A DNA stretch of 64,000 bases, from contig NC_012876.2 in assembly GCF_000003195.3 (NCBI RefSeq), positions 46,495,276-46,559,275 on the forward strand. The letters run 5' to 3'. The notes beneath the pieces were generated by a model that was given only the letters and a program-made list of their open reading frames with translations, did not search any database and was not told the DNA's origin. The DNA is from Sorghum bicolor. Taxonomy: Eukaryota; Streptophyta; Magnoliopsida; Poales; Poaceae. Made by a program: the position numbers and the translations under genes. Positions 1 to 11,984 of the stretch are shown here, in pieces. Position 1 is the stretch's first letter. Each line of letters begins with the position of its first letter.

Positions 1-2217
1 CATCAGCTTTATGCTAAGTTTAGCAAATGCGAGTTTTGGCTAAAGAAAGTACCTTTCTTGGGCCATGTCTTATCTGAAGAAGGCATATCGGTGGATCCGG
101 CTAAGGTGCAAGAGGTGCTGGATTGGAAAGTTCCAACTTCGGTACACGAGGTTCGGAGTTTTCTCGGTCTGGCTGGGTATTACCATCGATTTATTCCGGA
201 GTTCTCCAAAATATCCAAGCCTATGACTCGTCTACTTCAGAAAGATGAAAAGTTTGTGTGGACACCTGAGTGTGAAGAGGCATTCCACAAGTTGAGGACA
301 CTGTTAACATCAGCTCCTGTCCTAGCTCAACCTGATATCGAGAAGCCTTTCGATGTCTTTTGTGACGCATCAGGCATTGGTTTAGGCTGTGTGTTGATGC
401 AGGAAGGTCGCGTTATCGCGTATGCCTCGCGCCAACTCCGAAAGCATGAGGTCTATTACCCCACTCATGACTTAGAATTGGCAGCAGTTGTTCATGCTTT
501 GAAAATCTGGAGGCATTATCTGCTGGGTAATCTGTGTAATATCTACACCGATCATAAGAGCCTCAAGTATATCTTCACTCAACCTGAACTGAACATGCGG
601 CAGCGAAGGTGGCTTGAGTTGATTAAAGACTATAATCTCCAAGTGCACTATCATCCGGGCAAGGCAAACGTGGTGGCGGATGCCTTGAGTCGGAAAGCGC
701 ACTGTCACTCAATCCAAGTGGAAGATCCGTTGTTGTCACATCTTATGCATCCACTTGTGCTCAACCAGATTTCTCTGGAAAGTACCATTCGCAATCGAGT
801 CATCGAATTGCAGCAGACAGATGTAGGCATCTACCATATCAAGAGAAAGATGAAAGAAGACGAAACCAAGCATTTCCGGGTTGATGAAAACGGAATTCTT
901 TGGTTCAAGGATCGACTTGTGGTCCCAAAAGACCGCGAGCTGCGAAATCAGATCTTATCTGAAGCTCATTCATCTAAAATGTCTATCCATCCTGGTAGTA
1001 GCAAGATGTATCAGGATCTGAAACCTTTGTTTTGGTGGACAAAGATGAAAAAGGAGATAGCGGCTTTTGTCGCTCGCTGTGACAATTGTTGTCGCGTGAA
1101 GGCTGTTCACATGAAAGCTGGTTTGCTTCAACCCTTGTCAATTCCTGGTTGGAAATGGGAAGAAGTCAGCATGGATTTCATCAGTGGACTCCCAACTTCT
1201 GTTAAGGGTTATGACTCCATCTGGGTGGTTGTGGATCGTTTGACCAAGGTTGCTCGATTTATTCCAGTCCGAACTGATTATCGTCCTCATCAGTATGCGG
1301 AGTTGTATTTCGAGCACATTGTTCGTCAGTATGGTGTGCCTCGAACAATCATATCTGATCGTGGACCACAGTTTACTGTTCGTTTTTGGGAATGTCTTCA
1401 TGAGCAGATTGGTACTCACTTGGTCCGCAGCTCTGCTTATCACCCCCAAACAGCAGGTCAAACTGAACGAGTTAACCAGATCCTTGAAGATATGTTGAGG
1501 GCATGTGCTCTCTCATCAAAAGGTTCTTGGGTCAAGTGGTTGCCATTAGCTGAGTTCTCCTACAACAACAGTTATCAGGAGAGTATCAAAATGGCTCCAT
1601 TTGAAGCCTTGTACGGTCGAAAGTGTCGAACCCCGTTGAATTGGGTAGAAGCTGGAGAGCGAAGATACTACGGCATCGATTTCGTGAACGAAGCAGAGCA
1701 GAAAGTCCGTGTTATCCAGCAACACCTGGAAGCTGCTCAAGCTCGTCAGAAAAGTTATGCTGACAAGAGAAGGAAGCCGATTGAGTTTTCAGTTGGTGAC
1801 CATGTGTACATCAAGGTGTCTCTGATGAAGGGTGTACAAAGGTTCGGAGTTAAGCGAAAGCTTGCGCCTCGCTATGTGGGACCTTATCGGATTCTCGAAA
1901 AGAAAGGGAATGTGGCATACAAAGTTCAACTCCCAGTTGCGCTTCGAGCTATCTTCCCCGTTTTCCACGTATCACAATTGAAGAAGTGCCTTCGTGTACC
2001 GGAGGAACGAGTGGAAATTCGGGATATCAAGTTAAAATCCGACTTGGTGTATGAGGAGAAACCCGTAGCGATTCTTGATCGCAAGGAACGGGAAACACGT
2101 AATCGTGTGGTTAAACTCTACAAGGTGTTGTGGAGCAACCACGGGGAAGAAGATGCCACTTGGGAGACGGAGGATTATTTAAAAGAAGTTTACAAAACCT
2201 TCTTCGAAAATCAGTAA
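1..2217 (+). CDS. Chromovirus pol polyprotein, C-terminal part (RT end, RNase H, integrase, chromodomain)
   Basis: Open from base 1 in frame 1 to TAA at 2215-2217, about 738 codons, with no internal stop, so a recently active copy. It starts in the RT thumb. RNase H follows with FCDASG near codon 122 and the later TDHKS and VVADALSR motifs, so the catalytic Asp residues are present, unlike in the Tat elements of this window. Integrase has an HHCC-type zinc finger ending in CDNC, then the DDE core ([23 protein letters not shown]). The last 70 residues form a chromodomain-like segment (WETEDYL near the end) that in this family targets integration to heterochromatin. The protein acts in the virus-like particle and nucleus. 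Confidence 0.93.
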   Translation, partial: HQLYAKFSKCEFWLKKVPFLGHVLSEEGISVDPAKVQEVLDWKVPTSVHEVRSFLGLAGYYHRFIPEFSKISKPMTRLLQKDEKFVWTPECEEAFHKLRTLLTSAPVLAQPDIEKPFDVFCDASGIGLGCVLMQEGRVIAYASRQLRKHEVYYPTHDLELAAVVHALKIWRHYLLGNLCNIYTDHKSLKYIFTQPELNMRQRRWLELIKDYNLQVHYHPGKANVVADALSRKAHCHSIQVEDPLLSHLMHPLVLNQISLESTIRNRVIELQQTDVGIYHIKRKMKEDETKHFRVDENGILWFKDRLVVPKDRELRNQILSEAHSSKMSIHPGSSKMYQDLKPLFWWTKMKKEIAAFVARCDNCCRVKAVHMKAGLLQPLSIPGWKWEEVSMDFISGLPTSVKGYDSIWVVVDRLTKVARFIPVRTDYRPHQYAELYFEHIVRQYGVPRTIISDRGPQFTVRFWECLHEQIGTHLVRSSAYHPQTAGQTERVNQILEDMLRACALSSKGSWVKWLPLAEFSYNNSYQESIKMAPFEALYGRKCRTPLNWVEAGERRYYGIDFVNEAEQKVRVIQQHLEAAQARQKSYADKRRKPIEFSVGDHVYIKVSLMKGVQRFGVKRKLAPRYVGPYRILEKKGNVAYKVQLPVALRAIFPVFHVSQLKKCLRVPEERVEIRDIKLKSDLVYEEKPVAILDRKERETRNRVVKLYKVLWSNHGEEDATWETEDYLKEVYKTFFENQ

Positions 2218-2244
2218 GCTTTCAAATCTCGGGATGAGATTTTT

Positions 2245-2259
2245 GTAAGGGGGGAAGGC
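2245..2259 (+). promoter_or_regulatory. Polypurine tract of the chromovirus
   Basis: A purine-rich run (GTAAGGGGGGAAGGC) lies directly before the LTR start at 2260. By position it is the plus-strand primer site. Confidence 0.85.
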
Positions 2260-3745
2260 TGTAACACCCCAGTGTTATGGTTGCATCAAGCATGTGCATA
2301 GCATGAGCATCATCATTTATTCAAAGCATCCATGATCATCATCTATCTTGGGACATGTCATCCTTTGCAAAAATGTGTTTTAAATGGCTTAAATAGGCTT
2401 CCTATGCTTATGTTTGAGTGAACAATGCTTGTGTTTGTGCTTAATGCCTTGGTAAATAGCTTATCTATGCTTAACTTAATCTTGGGAACAATGTTCATGT
2501 TGATCACCTCTCCAAAATAATCACTTAAGTCTTACTTATGCAAATAGGCCCTAGAAACCTCTTTTGCTTAGGCTTTTAAAAAGTGTTTCATAAAATGTTT
2601 GCATGTCAAAACTTCCTACAGCAAAGTTGTAGCAAATTTTATAAGGAACAAAAGTTGTTTTATGGCCATCTCATGAAAATGAACACAAATAGCTCAAAAG
2701 TGGCCCACAATGCAGTTTTGGGGCTGTTTTCCACACTTGGAAAATTTTCTATGTCCCCGGGTGGTTTGCAGTTTGCGTGATCGATTTTGGAAACTCTATA
2801 TCTTTCAATCCAGGCCGATCTAGTCCTTGCTCTAGTTGACAAAGTTGTAGATCTCGCATAGTACTCCAAGTTTGTCAACTACGCCATCTCCTAATTCGCT
2901 CTGGTTTGGGAGATAATCATCGGTGAAGTCGCTCTGTCAGTCGGCCATTGCTGTCTCTGAATCGACTTGGACCTCGTCGACGTGGCCGATCGCCGGCAGC
3001 GCTCCGTCGCCATTTGGCGCCCGTACGCCGTTCCTGGCCCCGCTTGTCAGCCCTCGTCGCGTGCATGACCACCACGGCGACGCCCGAGCGAGTGGACGCG
3101 TCCATTTCGCTCTGCCTCGCCCTCTCTCGCCTGAACCTCGCCCGCAGCGGGCTCTCCGCCGCGAGCTCACTCCGGCGAGCTCGTGTGCGCTCCTCTCTGC
3201 GTCTCCGTCCACCAAACTCCACCCAAAGCTCCGCCGTGAGCCGCTCTCCAAGCTCCACCCTCTAACTCGCCGAGAAACCCACCGGTGAGCCGACATTTCC
3301 TTCTTCCCCCAAATCGGTCCGCCGTGACCCTCTTCTCCGGCGAACTCAATGCCGAGCGTTGTGAGGCTTCTCATCGTCTTTGGTTAGGTCCTAGAGGTAG
3401 CTTAGGTCTTTAGCGAGCTTTTGCGCCACCTGGTGGACGCTCTACCGGGTTCCCCGTCGCCGGACACGGTGCGCAGCGCCGCCGTGCTTCCGCCGGAGTT
3501 GGGTGCTCTCGTGGCCAGCGTTTTCCACGGGGATCCAGGCCAAGCCGTGTACCTAGGAAGCTTCGCCCTAGTCTGCTGGTGCTGTAGAAGGCCTTAGGTC
3601 ACACTCTACCGGCCTGAGGGCTCCGGCGTAACGCCGAGCACCTCCGCCGAGCCGCCATTGCCGACGGTGAGTCCCTTCCGGTGGCTCCGCCGTGGCAAAA
3701 GTGGGGTCAATCGAGTCGTTAGGGTTTGGGGATCACGTTGATGCC

Positions 3746-3845
3746 NNNNNNNNNNNNNNNNNNNNNNNNNNNNNNNNNNNNNNNNNNNNNNNNNNNNNNN
3801 NNNNNNNNNNNNNNNNNNNNNNNNNNNNNNNNNNNNNNNNNNNNN
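3746..3845. other. Assembly gap (100 N)
   Basis: Exactly 100 undetermined bases inside the chromovirus LTR. The round size suggests a placeholder, so true LTR length is unknown. Confidence 0.99.
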
Positions 3846-5067
3846 CAAAAATGTGAAACACATTTTGTGTTGTCTCTTGAGATGGCTAGTATTTAATAAA
3901 AATATAAAATGAATCATGTTTCCTGAGAAATTATTTATTAAGGATTTAATCTTGTTATTCATGGATAAATGCATATCTCTGGTTTTACTGATTAGTTTGC
4001 TCTGCAATTTTTATGGTGACCTTTGCATGGCATTAGAGTGCTCTGATAATTATTTCATGATTTTTGGAGCACTGCAGTGGTGATATGTAATTTGTGTTTG
4101 AAATATGGCTTGTTTCTTTAATTAAATCACATAAAATAATTGGTGCTTATGCTGGTGCTCTATTTTGGTGGTAAACTTGTTTATGGCATTCCTAAGATAT
4201 AAATAATCTGACATCTGTTGTTTGACACTATATAAGTCATGTCTATGAATTTATGAAATGAATGCCTTGATACATGTTAAATGCATATCTTTAATTTGGC
4301 ATATGCAATGGTCCTGAAATTTTTATGGTGGTGATCTGATGTTATACTTGTGCCTCTGTAATTTTTGTAGATTTTTCTGAGCACTTTAACTAATATCTTG
4401 TAAATATGCCTTATCTAAAATTAATTAATAAATGCCTTGTTAGGTAATTGTTTTGGGGTTTTCAACTGATGATCTGGTGACCTTGTATTATATTTGTGCT
4501 CATGAGTCATATGGTGGGCATAGTTTGTGTTTTGATCATGTCATTAAATAATTAACTATAGGGTTAAATGCTGTTCTGGACAGCAAGTGAGTAATTTAAC
4601 TTTGCTTAAGGATAACTTGACTTTCTGTGAAACTTGTATAAAACAAAGTTGTTCTAAACTTGTTGAACTAACTGTGGTTCAAATTTGAGGTCATTTGGCC
4701 AAGTAGTTTAAAAGTTATAGCTGTTCCAAGTTGGGTTCCAGAAATAGGGGTTCTCTGTTTTTCTGGAACAGAACCTGGAACTTTGTTAAAATGACTAGTT
4801 TAATGTTTGAATCTTGCTGTCATGTTTAAAGATGAGTTGTAGACAATTTCCTAAGCTTTCCAGAATGTCCTTACTCATGTTTGTTGGACCTGTCTATCTA
4901 TAATTATGATTTATTTACTGAGCCTACTTGTTTTATGTTGTTTGCTGCTTTGGTGCCATGATAAGTTTTGGGTTATGTAACTTGTTTTTCATGTGAGTTA
5001 GTATAACTCTTACTCCGTAAATGAGTGCCCAGTGAGTTGCTTGTGTTATTAAGCATTCATCTGTAGC

Positions 5068-5283
5068 ATGTGCACCTTCTCATTCATCGAGCATGCAATA
5101 GGTGCACCGGACGTGGCAGTTTCCTTCGAGCTCCAAGCGAACCCCGAAGGCCAGGAAGGCAGCCAGGAGGTGGAGGTCCAGCAAGCCGGACTCGAGGAGC
5201 CCGAAGAAGAAGTTGAGTGCCCGAGTCACGAGCCGGCATCGTTCGTGAAAGGCAAGCCCCGGAGCATTTTAAGCCTCCTCTAA
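5068..5283 (+). other. Short acidic ORF-like segment inside the LTR
   Basis: A 71-codon frame rich in Glu, Gln and Pro within the LTR. It is GC-rich against AT-rich surroundings and looks like coding sequence, but it is short and I recognise no domain. It could be a conserved LTR block, a captured fragment, or chance. Confidence 0.3.
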
Positions 5284-6748
5284 TTTCGAAAGTTTACTTA
5301 ATACGTTATATCTATTGATGCATTACGTATAGGAGTTGTGATGAAACTGTTGCTGCATTCTACTCTATCCTTGTCCAGATAACTTACCCTCCCTGGTTGT
5401 AGAGTTAGGTTCGAGTAGCAGCCTAGCTATGCTTTAATCGGTAGAAGTCGGGTGATATCCTGTCATCCGCGCGATATAGGGTTGTGTCGGGTCGCGATGG
5501 TCTATATGTGCTATCGTGGATGGAACCTGGTTAAATTGATTTAAGCCGGGCGGAGTTTTGCAAGTTTGTAGTGACTCCGTCTGTGGCAGCTAAGGACCGA
5601 TCGTTGTACGTCCTCTTGTCATGTTGAACGCATGCCTGACACTTAGTTGGCCGGATAACTCGTTCCGACCGCGAAGCCGAGTAGTATGACTCAGGCCGGA
5701 AGACCGGCAAGTATAAAGTGCGCACTACCGGAGGAAGTGCGGTGTGCGGGGGACCATTGGCGTAAGTCCAAAGGCAGGTGAGTTAAAATTCCTGACCTCC
5801 CTGGCAGAGTGGTAGCCCTGGGAGTGCGGCGCTGATCGGAGCCGCGATTTCTGAGTCGTACCAAAGGTGACCCGTTGGCTCTCCGGCAGGGGATGCTTGG
5901 GTGAGTGCTAGGAATAAACCTCCAGCTGGATAGGAATTCGATTCGAATCGCCGTCTCTCCCGGTTAGTGAGAACTTGACAGAGCAGCGGCAAACGTAGCA
6001 TTCACTAATGAACTTGGTTCATGATAATGATGATAGCAAGAAGAACATATGATGAAATTTGATATGGTTACTATTGTTTGTGATAATCAAATGATGTGTT
6101 GTAGTACAGGTGCTAATCTAGTGGTAGGCTGATGATAAATAAATTTGATGCTCTTAAAATGATTTAGTTGTAAGTTAAGCTTTTGGCAAAAGGTGAGTCA
6201 ACCAGCTCCACTTAAAATTCAGCCTTGCATGATCCTTGGTGTCTCTTATGTTTTACTAGACGGGTAAGTCTAGCTGAGTACATCCTCGTACTCAGGGTTT
6301 ATTCCCACCTGTTGCAGATGATATCTTCTATGACGGTTTCTGCAAGACCTGTCTCCATCCCGCTGGGGATGAGGACTAACCGTTGGGCACGGTTCTCTAA
6401 TCTTCTCGTCTATGATGCTTTTGGAAGGATGACCTAGACTCTGGCAGTAACAAACTTGTGAACTGAACTTAGAACAAGTGTGTGTACTTATTTTGCTTCC
6501 ACTACTTCGAACAAGTGTTGTAATAACTCAATACTCCGATGTGGTGCCGCTTCGACGGCAATGAATGACTATGTAACAATCGTTGTGTTTATGTTGAACT
6601 ATTACGATCTTGGTTTGTTGCGAGTTGGTTTGAAGTCCTTCGTGATTTCGATTGACTACGGGGATTATATGGGCTCAAGTTTAGAAACTTGATTGTTTGA
6701 CGATCGTTTCTGCACTTGAACTCTTATAATTTGGTCGGTTCTGTGACA

Positions 6749-8001
6749 CTAATGATAAAATGCTAGAAAATATAAATAATAGAATGGATAATTTCTCTAC
6801 TGCCATCAAGAATCAAATTAGCTTTAATAAAATGATTGAATCTCAGTTTAATCAAATAGCTGCTGCTGTTCCTGCTACTAACCCCGGTATACCATCACAA
6901 CCAGAAGGATTAGAATCTGCAAATCTTGTAGACAAGTTTGATGCAGGTAATAACTGGAGTAACCCCGTCACTAAATTCACTACTGACCTTCTGTCGGTCA
7001 AGAGAGGCGATCCAGGACGCCCCGTCATCCCAATTTCCATCGGCATGGTGGACGTCCCAGAAGCACTCTATGACTTTGGCTCCAGCGTCAACATCATACC
7101 CAGGGTACTCTATGAAAAATTCTTTACATATCCTTTATTAGAGACAACCATGTGTTTGCAGTTTGCAGATCAGACGATGAGTTTTCCAAAGGGTATATTG
7201 AAGAACCTTTGTGTCCGAGTTGGTACCTTTTATGCCCTAGTAGACTTCGTGGTGATAGAGACTGGTAATGATGAGATAGCACCTATCATCTTAGGGAGGC
7301 CATTATTAAACATCTCGGGAGTTGTCATCTACGCTAGTGCTGCCAAGATCAGTTTCTACATCAAAGGGAGAAAGGAGACGTTTTTCTTCAAGAACAAGAC
7401 TACACAAATTCCATATCAATCCAGACGTGAATCAAGGAAGAGGACCAACAGGAGGAATAGGAACAAGCGAGTGTGGACCGAGTCAGCTAAGATGGTCACT
7501 ACAGTTCATGGAGGTCAAGATCATCGACTTAAGTCACCGTTTCTAACCAAGAAGGACGACCCAGGAATGCCAAGCATCTATTGCTCCATAAATGGATATA
7601 ACTTCTACAAGACGACTTGCGACACAGGATCGGGCGTCAACATAATGGCCGCAGTCACCTATCGGCTCTTGTTTGGAACCATGCCCCTAAAACCAACATA
7701 CATTAAGCTCTAGATGGCAGATCAGACGTTTCGAGAGGTTAAAGGAATTGTAATTGGTGTCCCTGTCAAAATAGACGATCATTTTGTTTACACAGACTTT
7801 CAGGTTATTGACATGGGAGAAGACGAGTACGATCCACCCATCATCCTTGGAAGACCGTTCCTCAGCACCGTTAAAGCAATCATCTACATTGGAACCGGAG
7901 AAGTCCATATGCACTTCCCCTTAGAGAAGATACGCCGCTATTTTACTGAACCTAACTATATCGTTGAAGACTCTAAGCAGGTCAGGTCAAGAAGAAAATG
8001 A
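6749..8001 (+). pseudogene. Element A gag end plus two retropepsin-like domains
   Basis: Coding from the chromovirus junction. The start resembles the Athila gag-pol linker (SFNKMIESQFNQIAA followed by SQPEG). Domain 1 (about 7000-7370) has the protease flap and core order with YDFGSSVNII where D-[TS]-G is expected, then IILGRPLL. Domain 2 (about 7540-7930) has CDTGSGVNIM, then IILGRPFL. One amber codon at 7711-7713, probably CAG to TAG, breaks the frame inside domain 2; after it the frame runs to TGA at 7999-8001. Family knowledge: a single D-T/S-G protease is usual in Ty3/gypsy. Two diverged copies in tandem are unusual; domain 1 has Phe in place of the Ser/Thr and may be inactive. Confidence 0.72.
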
Positions 8002-10349
8002 CGTAACCGCAACCAGAGGAGGGAAATCATCAAGGACGGATGAACAGACTACAAAGGAGAAGTTGTAAGGTCAGAAGACATATAGTTTAAACAGAATTAT
8101 CCAGAGGAGACCGTAGCGCCAAGTCTGGAATGGAAAGAGAAGATAACTACACATGAAGAGGAGGCGCTGCCGAAAGCACCGACTACGCCACCCAACAAAT
8201 CCCAGGACAACTAGAAAACAGAGAGTCCCGTTCGGAGGACTTAAAAACACCGAACGCCTTGCCAAGAGGTAAACTTGGTAGTTATCCTTTTCCTTTCAAT
8301 TATTTTAAATAGTTTGCTTAGTTATGCATGTTCATACTATCCTAAAAGAAAATAAAAATGTTAAAAAATAGTAAGCCCCATGTGAGTATACGAGTGGCAT
8401 AAAACCCATAAGTACATTCACTATGGTGGCATAAAAATAAAATAAATATTTCTTTTCTGCTTTATAAAACGAAAATATAAAAATAAGGAGTAACATTTAT
8501 TAAGGAGTCTCAACATGATAAAGGCTAGATATTTATGCTAACACCTAATCAGTTCCACAAAGCTTTGTTGTCTATTTGAGCACCATAGAAATCAAAATCA
8601 AGAAGACTAGCAGACGGAGGACATTCTAATCGCTGTCAGGATACTGTCGACTTTGAAATACACCTCTGCCACCTGCTAGCTACATCAAGAGAAATTACGT
8701 CAAAATTCAGCTTGGGGGAGAGCACCCCCATTTATCCCGCTAAGTATTTCTATCTTTATACTTATACTATATTAAAATATACATTACTATGGAAAACTAA
8801 ATAAAGATTTTATGCTTATATATATATATGTCTTTTGCTTAGTATGTTTAATAAATAAATAAAGTGACTATGTTAATCTGAATCTTAATAATAAAACTTT
8901 AGCATGGATATGATGAATAGTTGCTCTGCCTAATTTTAAAATTTGAAGTTCTCTCTCAAGTTTAGACATAACTGTTATAATTTAATGCTTGCTCTAAACC
9001 TAAACTTGTGGGAAGAAAACTTGATCTGAAGTCTAAGTTGTTAACGGATATGATATGGGAAGGTTGAGCTGTTGTTTATCTGTTCCTAGAGATGCTAGAA
9101 TTCTGCAGAATTTTATCTTTTAAAATCTTTAAAATATTGCATGATGAGTTCCTGTATGATGAGAGTTTAAATTCCTACCATAGCCATATATACATGCTTG
9201 CTAGACTTTTAGCCACACATTTACTTTTTACTGCTTATGAGCATTGAGTGTGGTCAAGCTGTGTAGACCCTTAGGAGCTTGTCATGTGGTTAAATCAAGA
9301 TTCACTTGCACATTCCACTCACACATGCTACTTCTACTCCGGAAGTACCATCCATATATATCCATCCATTTCCATCTCCAGAACCACCCAAAAATATTCT
9401 ATTCCTAATCCAGGAGAGAATGGCCAAAAATATTTCTGTTTTCCCCTGTGAAATAAATGCTCAAGTTATCTTGTTACTACCACTTGCTACATTATTTTAA
9501 GAGATGAGTGCTCTAAAAAAAAGTATACGAGGAAATAAAAAGGGGCAAGTGCCCAGAACCTCGAAAGAAAAGAAAAAGTGAGACGAGAGGTAAAAATGGA
9601 CAAGTGTCCGACAATAGAATTAGAGATACAAGATACCCACGTGAGAGAAAAGAAAAAGAAGAGCATCTCATTCTCCTCACAAAGTTTCAAAAAGCAAGAA
9701 AGGTATGTATCCCCTCAATAGAGCAAAAGTAGAATTAGACTTTCACCATTATTATCACCATCATCACCATACACCATTCATTCGCCACACATGCACATCT
9801 TGATTTGACTTATTGATTTGTTTCTTTGGATCCATGGTTTGACTATACAATAAATGTCTTGTGAGTATGTATATTTTATCTCCCACCTATGAGCTCCAGA
9901 TATTAAAGCCTTATTAGAGTAGGATGAGAGAGAAGGCAATGTCACTATGCCTTATACCACAAATACCACATATCTTGAGAGAAGGCATATACCATCACTG
10001 CCTTGGTAAGGATACAAAAATACCAAAAAAGAGAGATATGAGAGAGTCATACAAAGGAATCTCTGAGTTTTATTTGAAAATCTGCGAAAACTCCAGAGCT
10101 ATAGCTGATCAAGAATAAGAGACATGGCACTTGACTAGACTGTTCTATCTTTTAAGTACTCAAGACAGAAGTGACAGTTTCAAGTCCCATGGTGAAAGGT
10201 AAAATGAATAAGTTTTAAGTCTTGACAGTTTACTCTAACTCAGAGATGAGATCCTATTTAAAAGCATGTGTACCGTCAATTTTTAAAAGTATTGCAACAA
10301 CTTCTGATTCATCACTGAAATTATCCTTGCTCAGGGACAAGCAAGAGGT
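8002..10349 (+). other. Noncoding 3' internal region of element A
   Basis: AT-rich sequence without long ORFs. It carries degraded coding relics to about 8250, an internal polypurine-like site at 8703-8717, a short TA run near 8819, and at 9700-9720 the uninterrupted site corresponding to where G inserted in B. It aligns by eye to 44799-45808 plus 57944-58599 of element B. Confidence 0.7.
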
Positions 10350-10364
10350 AAGCTTGGGGGAGTT
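10350..10364 (+). promoter_or_regulatory. Polypurine tract of element A
   Basis: AAGCTTGGGGGAGTT lies directly before the LTR start TGTTGACGG. The same tract precedes the 3' LTR of B. Confidence 0.85.
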
Positions 10365-11959
10365 TGTTGACGGTCCTTAAGTATCAAATTTAATTAACAA
10401 ATAAAAAAAGAAAAGGATCCAAATGAAATCAACATCTAGACCTAGGGTTTTATCTCACAGAATTCCACGAGTTTTGGTGTTTGTCTATTTCTGCAGGGGG
10501 TTATCAGGAAATAAGGACGAAAGGCCCACACATCGGAATTACATAGAGATATCAACGTGCCGTGCAATTATCTTAGATCTAGAAGACTCCAGAAGCCACG
10601 GGAAGGAAGCGGAGGCCGAACGGGGCCAGGCACTGGGTGCCCGCCCAGTTGACCTGGGCGCCCGCCCCCTCCTGGAGTTGGATCAGGACTCTCTTTCGGG
10701 AAAGATCTCCACCGACCTAAAGGATCAAGGATAACCGTTCAATCAATGTCGGTTTGATCCAACGGCCTATCTTCACTTGAAAGGACTATAAAACTAGACC
10801 CCCTGGCCCCTGGAGGAGAGAGCCTCTCAACCCTAATTCATTATTCCTCAAGGGAGAAGAAGCCTGTGATCAAGATTAGAGCCACCACATCAATTAGACA
10901 TCTAGATTAGCATGGCTACATAGGATTAGAACTAGAAGGAGTCAATCTTCGATTGGTTTCCGGATCTGTCAAGAGGATTCTTGGTAATTCTCTAATTGTT
11001 CTTCTAGTTGTTCTTCTAATCATCTTTGTTCTTCAATATTATGAATATGACTTTGTTCTACTTCAATATATGCTTATGACTTTGCTCTACTTGCTTATAT
11101 TCAAGATTATATTGTTCTTAGTTTATCATAGTTATATACTTGGCTTAGTTAGATTGGATCTATATACATGTTTAAGATCGTATCGCGTTTATCCATCGGA
11201 TCCATGGGAAAATGATAGATATTGTGTAGGTGTGGTGCTTATACCGTATTTATCTGCGATTGTACCCAATATGCCAGATTGTGGGGTAGTTCGTGATAGT
11301 GACAGCTTCATTGATTCTTATATAGTCTCTCTCTCGTGTATTAGGCTGGCAAAGCAACATTATTATAGGGGAGTGATTGCTATGTTTCTCATTTACCTTG
11401 CAAATATCACTATGCATGGGCGTAGTCTTGTCTCACAATGATTGCTAAGTATACTTGCACTAACTATGATAATGCTAGACTATATAGTTGAGAATAACTT
11501 AGGAAATATTCTTGTAGTTCGTTCTAATACCATGCTAATGACTTTCTAGAATATCTAATTGAGGTGCTTATCATATTTATTATGTGGCTAAGTTATGCTG
11601 ATCAGATTAATTATCTTTGTCACTATTCATTACTTCATATATTTTTTATGTGACACTTACCCCTGTACGAAAGAGTTAGATAAATGTTCTCAATTATACA
11701 TGCAATGATAGATACTCAATCTCATATTCCATTCTATAATTAACATTGATGGTTACTAATCCCTTCCTAGTGGTAAAAATATAAATAACGATACCTGAAA
11801 TACTTCCCGGATAAAATGCTACATCGGTATTAATCTGTGCGCTTGCAGATCCCATTCATTATTTATTTAGAAGAGCAATTGCATATTTCAATACTGCATC
11901 TCTCATGTCATGCTGGGGATGACAACTTGGCTTAAGTGGCATGAGGGATAGGTTTGGCA
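10365..11959 (+). repeat. LTR of element A
   Basis: Starts TGTTGACGGTCC like both B LTRs and ends at a CA followed after four bases by a decayed primer site. The first 430 bp (U3, up to just past the TATA box) match the B LTRs well; the following 900 bp do not; homology returns near 11765 (GTGGTAAAAATATAAAT onward). The right end is therefore inferred from the primer site, not from a second LTR. Confidence 0.65.
10786..10794 (+). promoter_or_regulatory. TATA box of element A LTR
   Basis: CTATAAAAC, aligned with CTATATAAGG of the B LTRs, at the U3/R boundary. Confidence 0.6.
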
Positions 11960-11963
11960 TTTT

Positions 11964-11978
11964 TGGCACCGTTATCAG
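11964..11978 (+). promoter_or_regulatory. Decayed primer binding site after the A LTR
   Basis: TGGCACCGTTATCAG resembles the tRNA-Asp primer site TGGCGCCGTTGCCGG with mostly G-to-A and C-to-T changes. A primer site to the right means this LTR may be the 5' LTR of a second copy whose body is lost, or a shared LTR. Confidence 0.5.
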
Positions 11979-11984
11979 AATTAG

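Larger units (their letters stand above)
1..6748 (+). mobile_element. Tekay-like chromovirus (Ty3/gypsy), 3' part
   Basis: The 3' portion of an autonomous Ty3/gypsy element: the end of reverse transcriptase, RNase H, integrase with a C-terminal chromodomain, a polypurine tract, and a complete long 3' LTR. The domain order, the chromodomain and the LTR start TGTAACACCCC are typical of grass Tekay/Del chromoviruses. The 5' LTR, gag and protease lie to the left of the window. The element interrupts the coding region of element A directly after 6748, so it inserted after A. The target duplication would begin with CTAAT (6749-6753), but its partner is outside the window. Confidence 0.9.
2260..6748 (+). 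repeat. 3' LTR of the chromovirus (about 4.5 kb, gapped)
   Basis: Begins TGTAACACCCC after the polypurine tract and ends TTCTGTGACA, where the sequence switches abruptly to an unrelated coding frame (element A). The length is apparent only, because 100 N lie at 3746-3845. It is a patchwork: AT-rich to about 2900, a GC-rich block at 2930-3720, AT-rich 3846-5060, then a short GC-rich ORF-like block at 5068-5283 and a mixed 3' part. Very long LTRs are usual for Tekay/Del elements. The second LTR is outside the window, so the ends rest on the PPT, the TG..CA termini and the right-hand junction. Confidence 0.8.
6749..11959 (+). mobile_element. Element A: Athila-related non-autonomous element (gag/protease only)
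   Basis: Internal region 6749-10364 with the end of gag and two protease-like domains, then about 2.3 kb of noncoding sequence, an Athila-type polypurine tract (AAGCTTGGGGGAGTT) and an LTR at 10365-11959. No reverse transcriptase, RNase H or integrase is visible between the protease and the LTR. The 5' part has been displaced by the chromovirus. The same family is present as element B, and A supplies the empty site that proves the insertion of G in B. It resembles non-autonomous elements that keep gag but borrow pol from a relative. Confidence 0.72.

Noticed and set aside
2917..3374. Several overlapping ORFs on both strands
   Set aside because: GC-rich LTR block open in many frames; no frame looks favoured and none has a domain.
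10953..11441. 162-codon hydrophobic ORF resembling a membrane protein
   Set aside because: It lies wholly in the A LTR, is driven by TTNTT-rich sequence, has no counterpart in the B LTRs and no recognisable domain.
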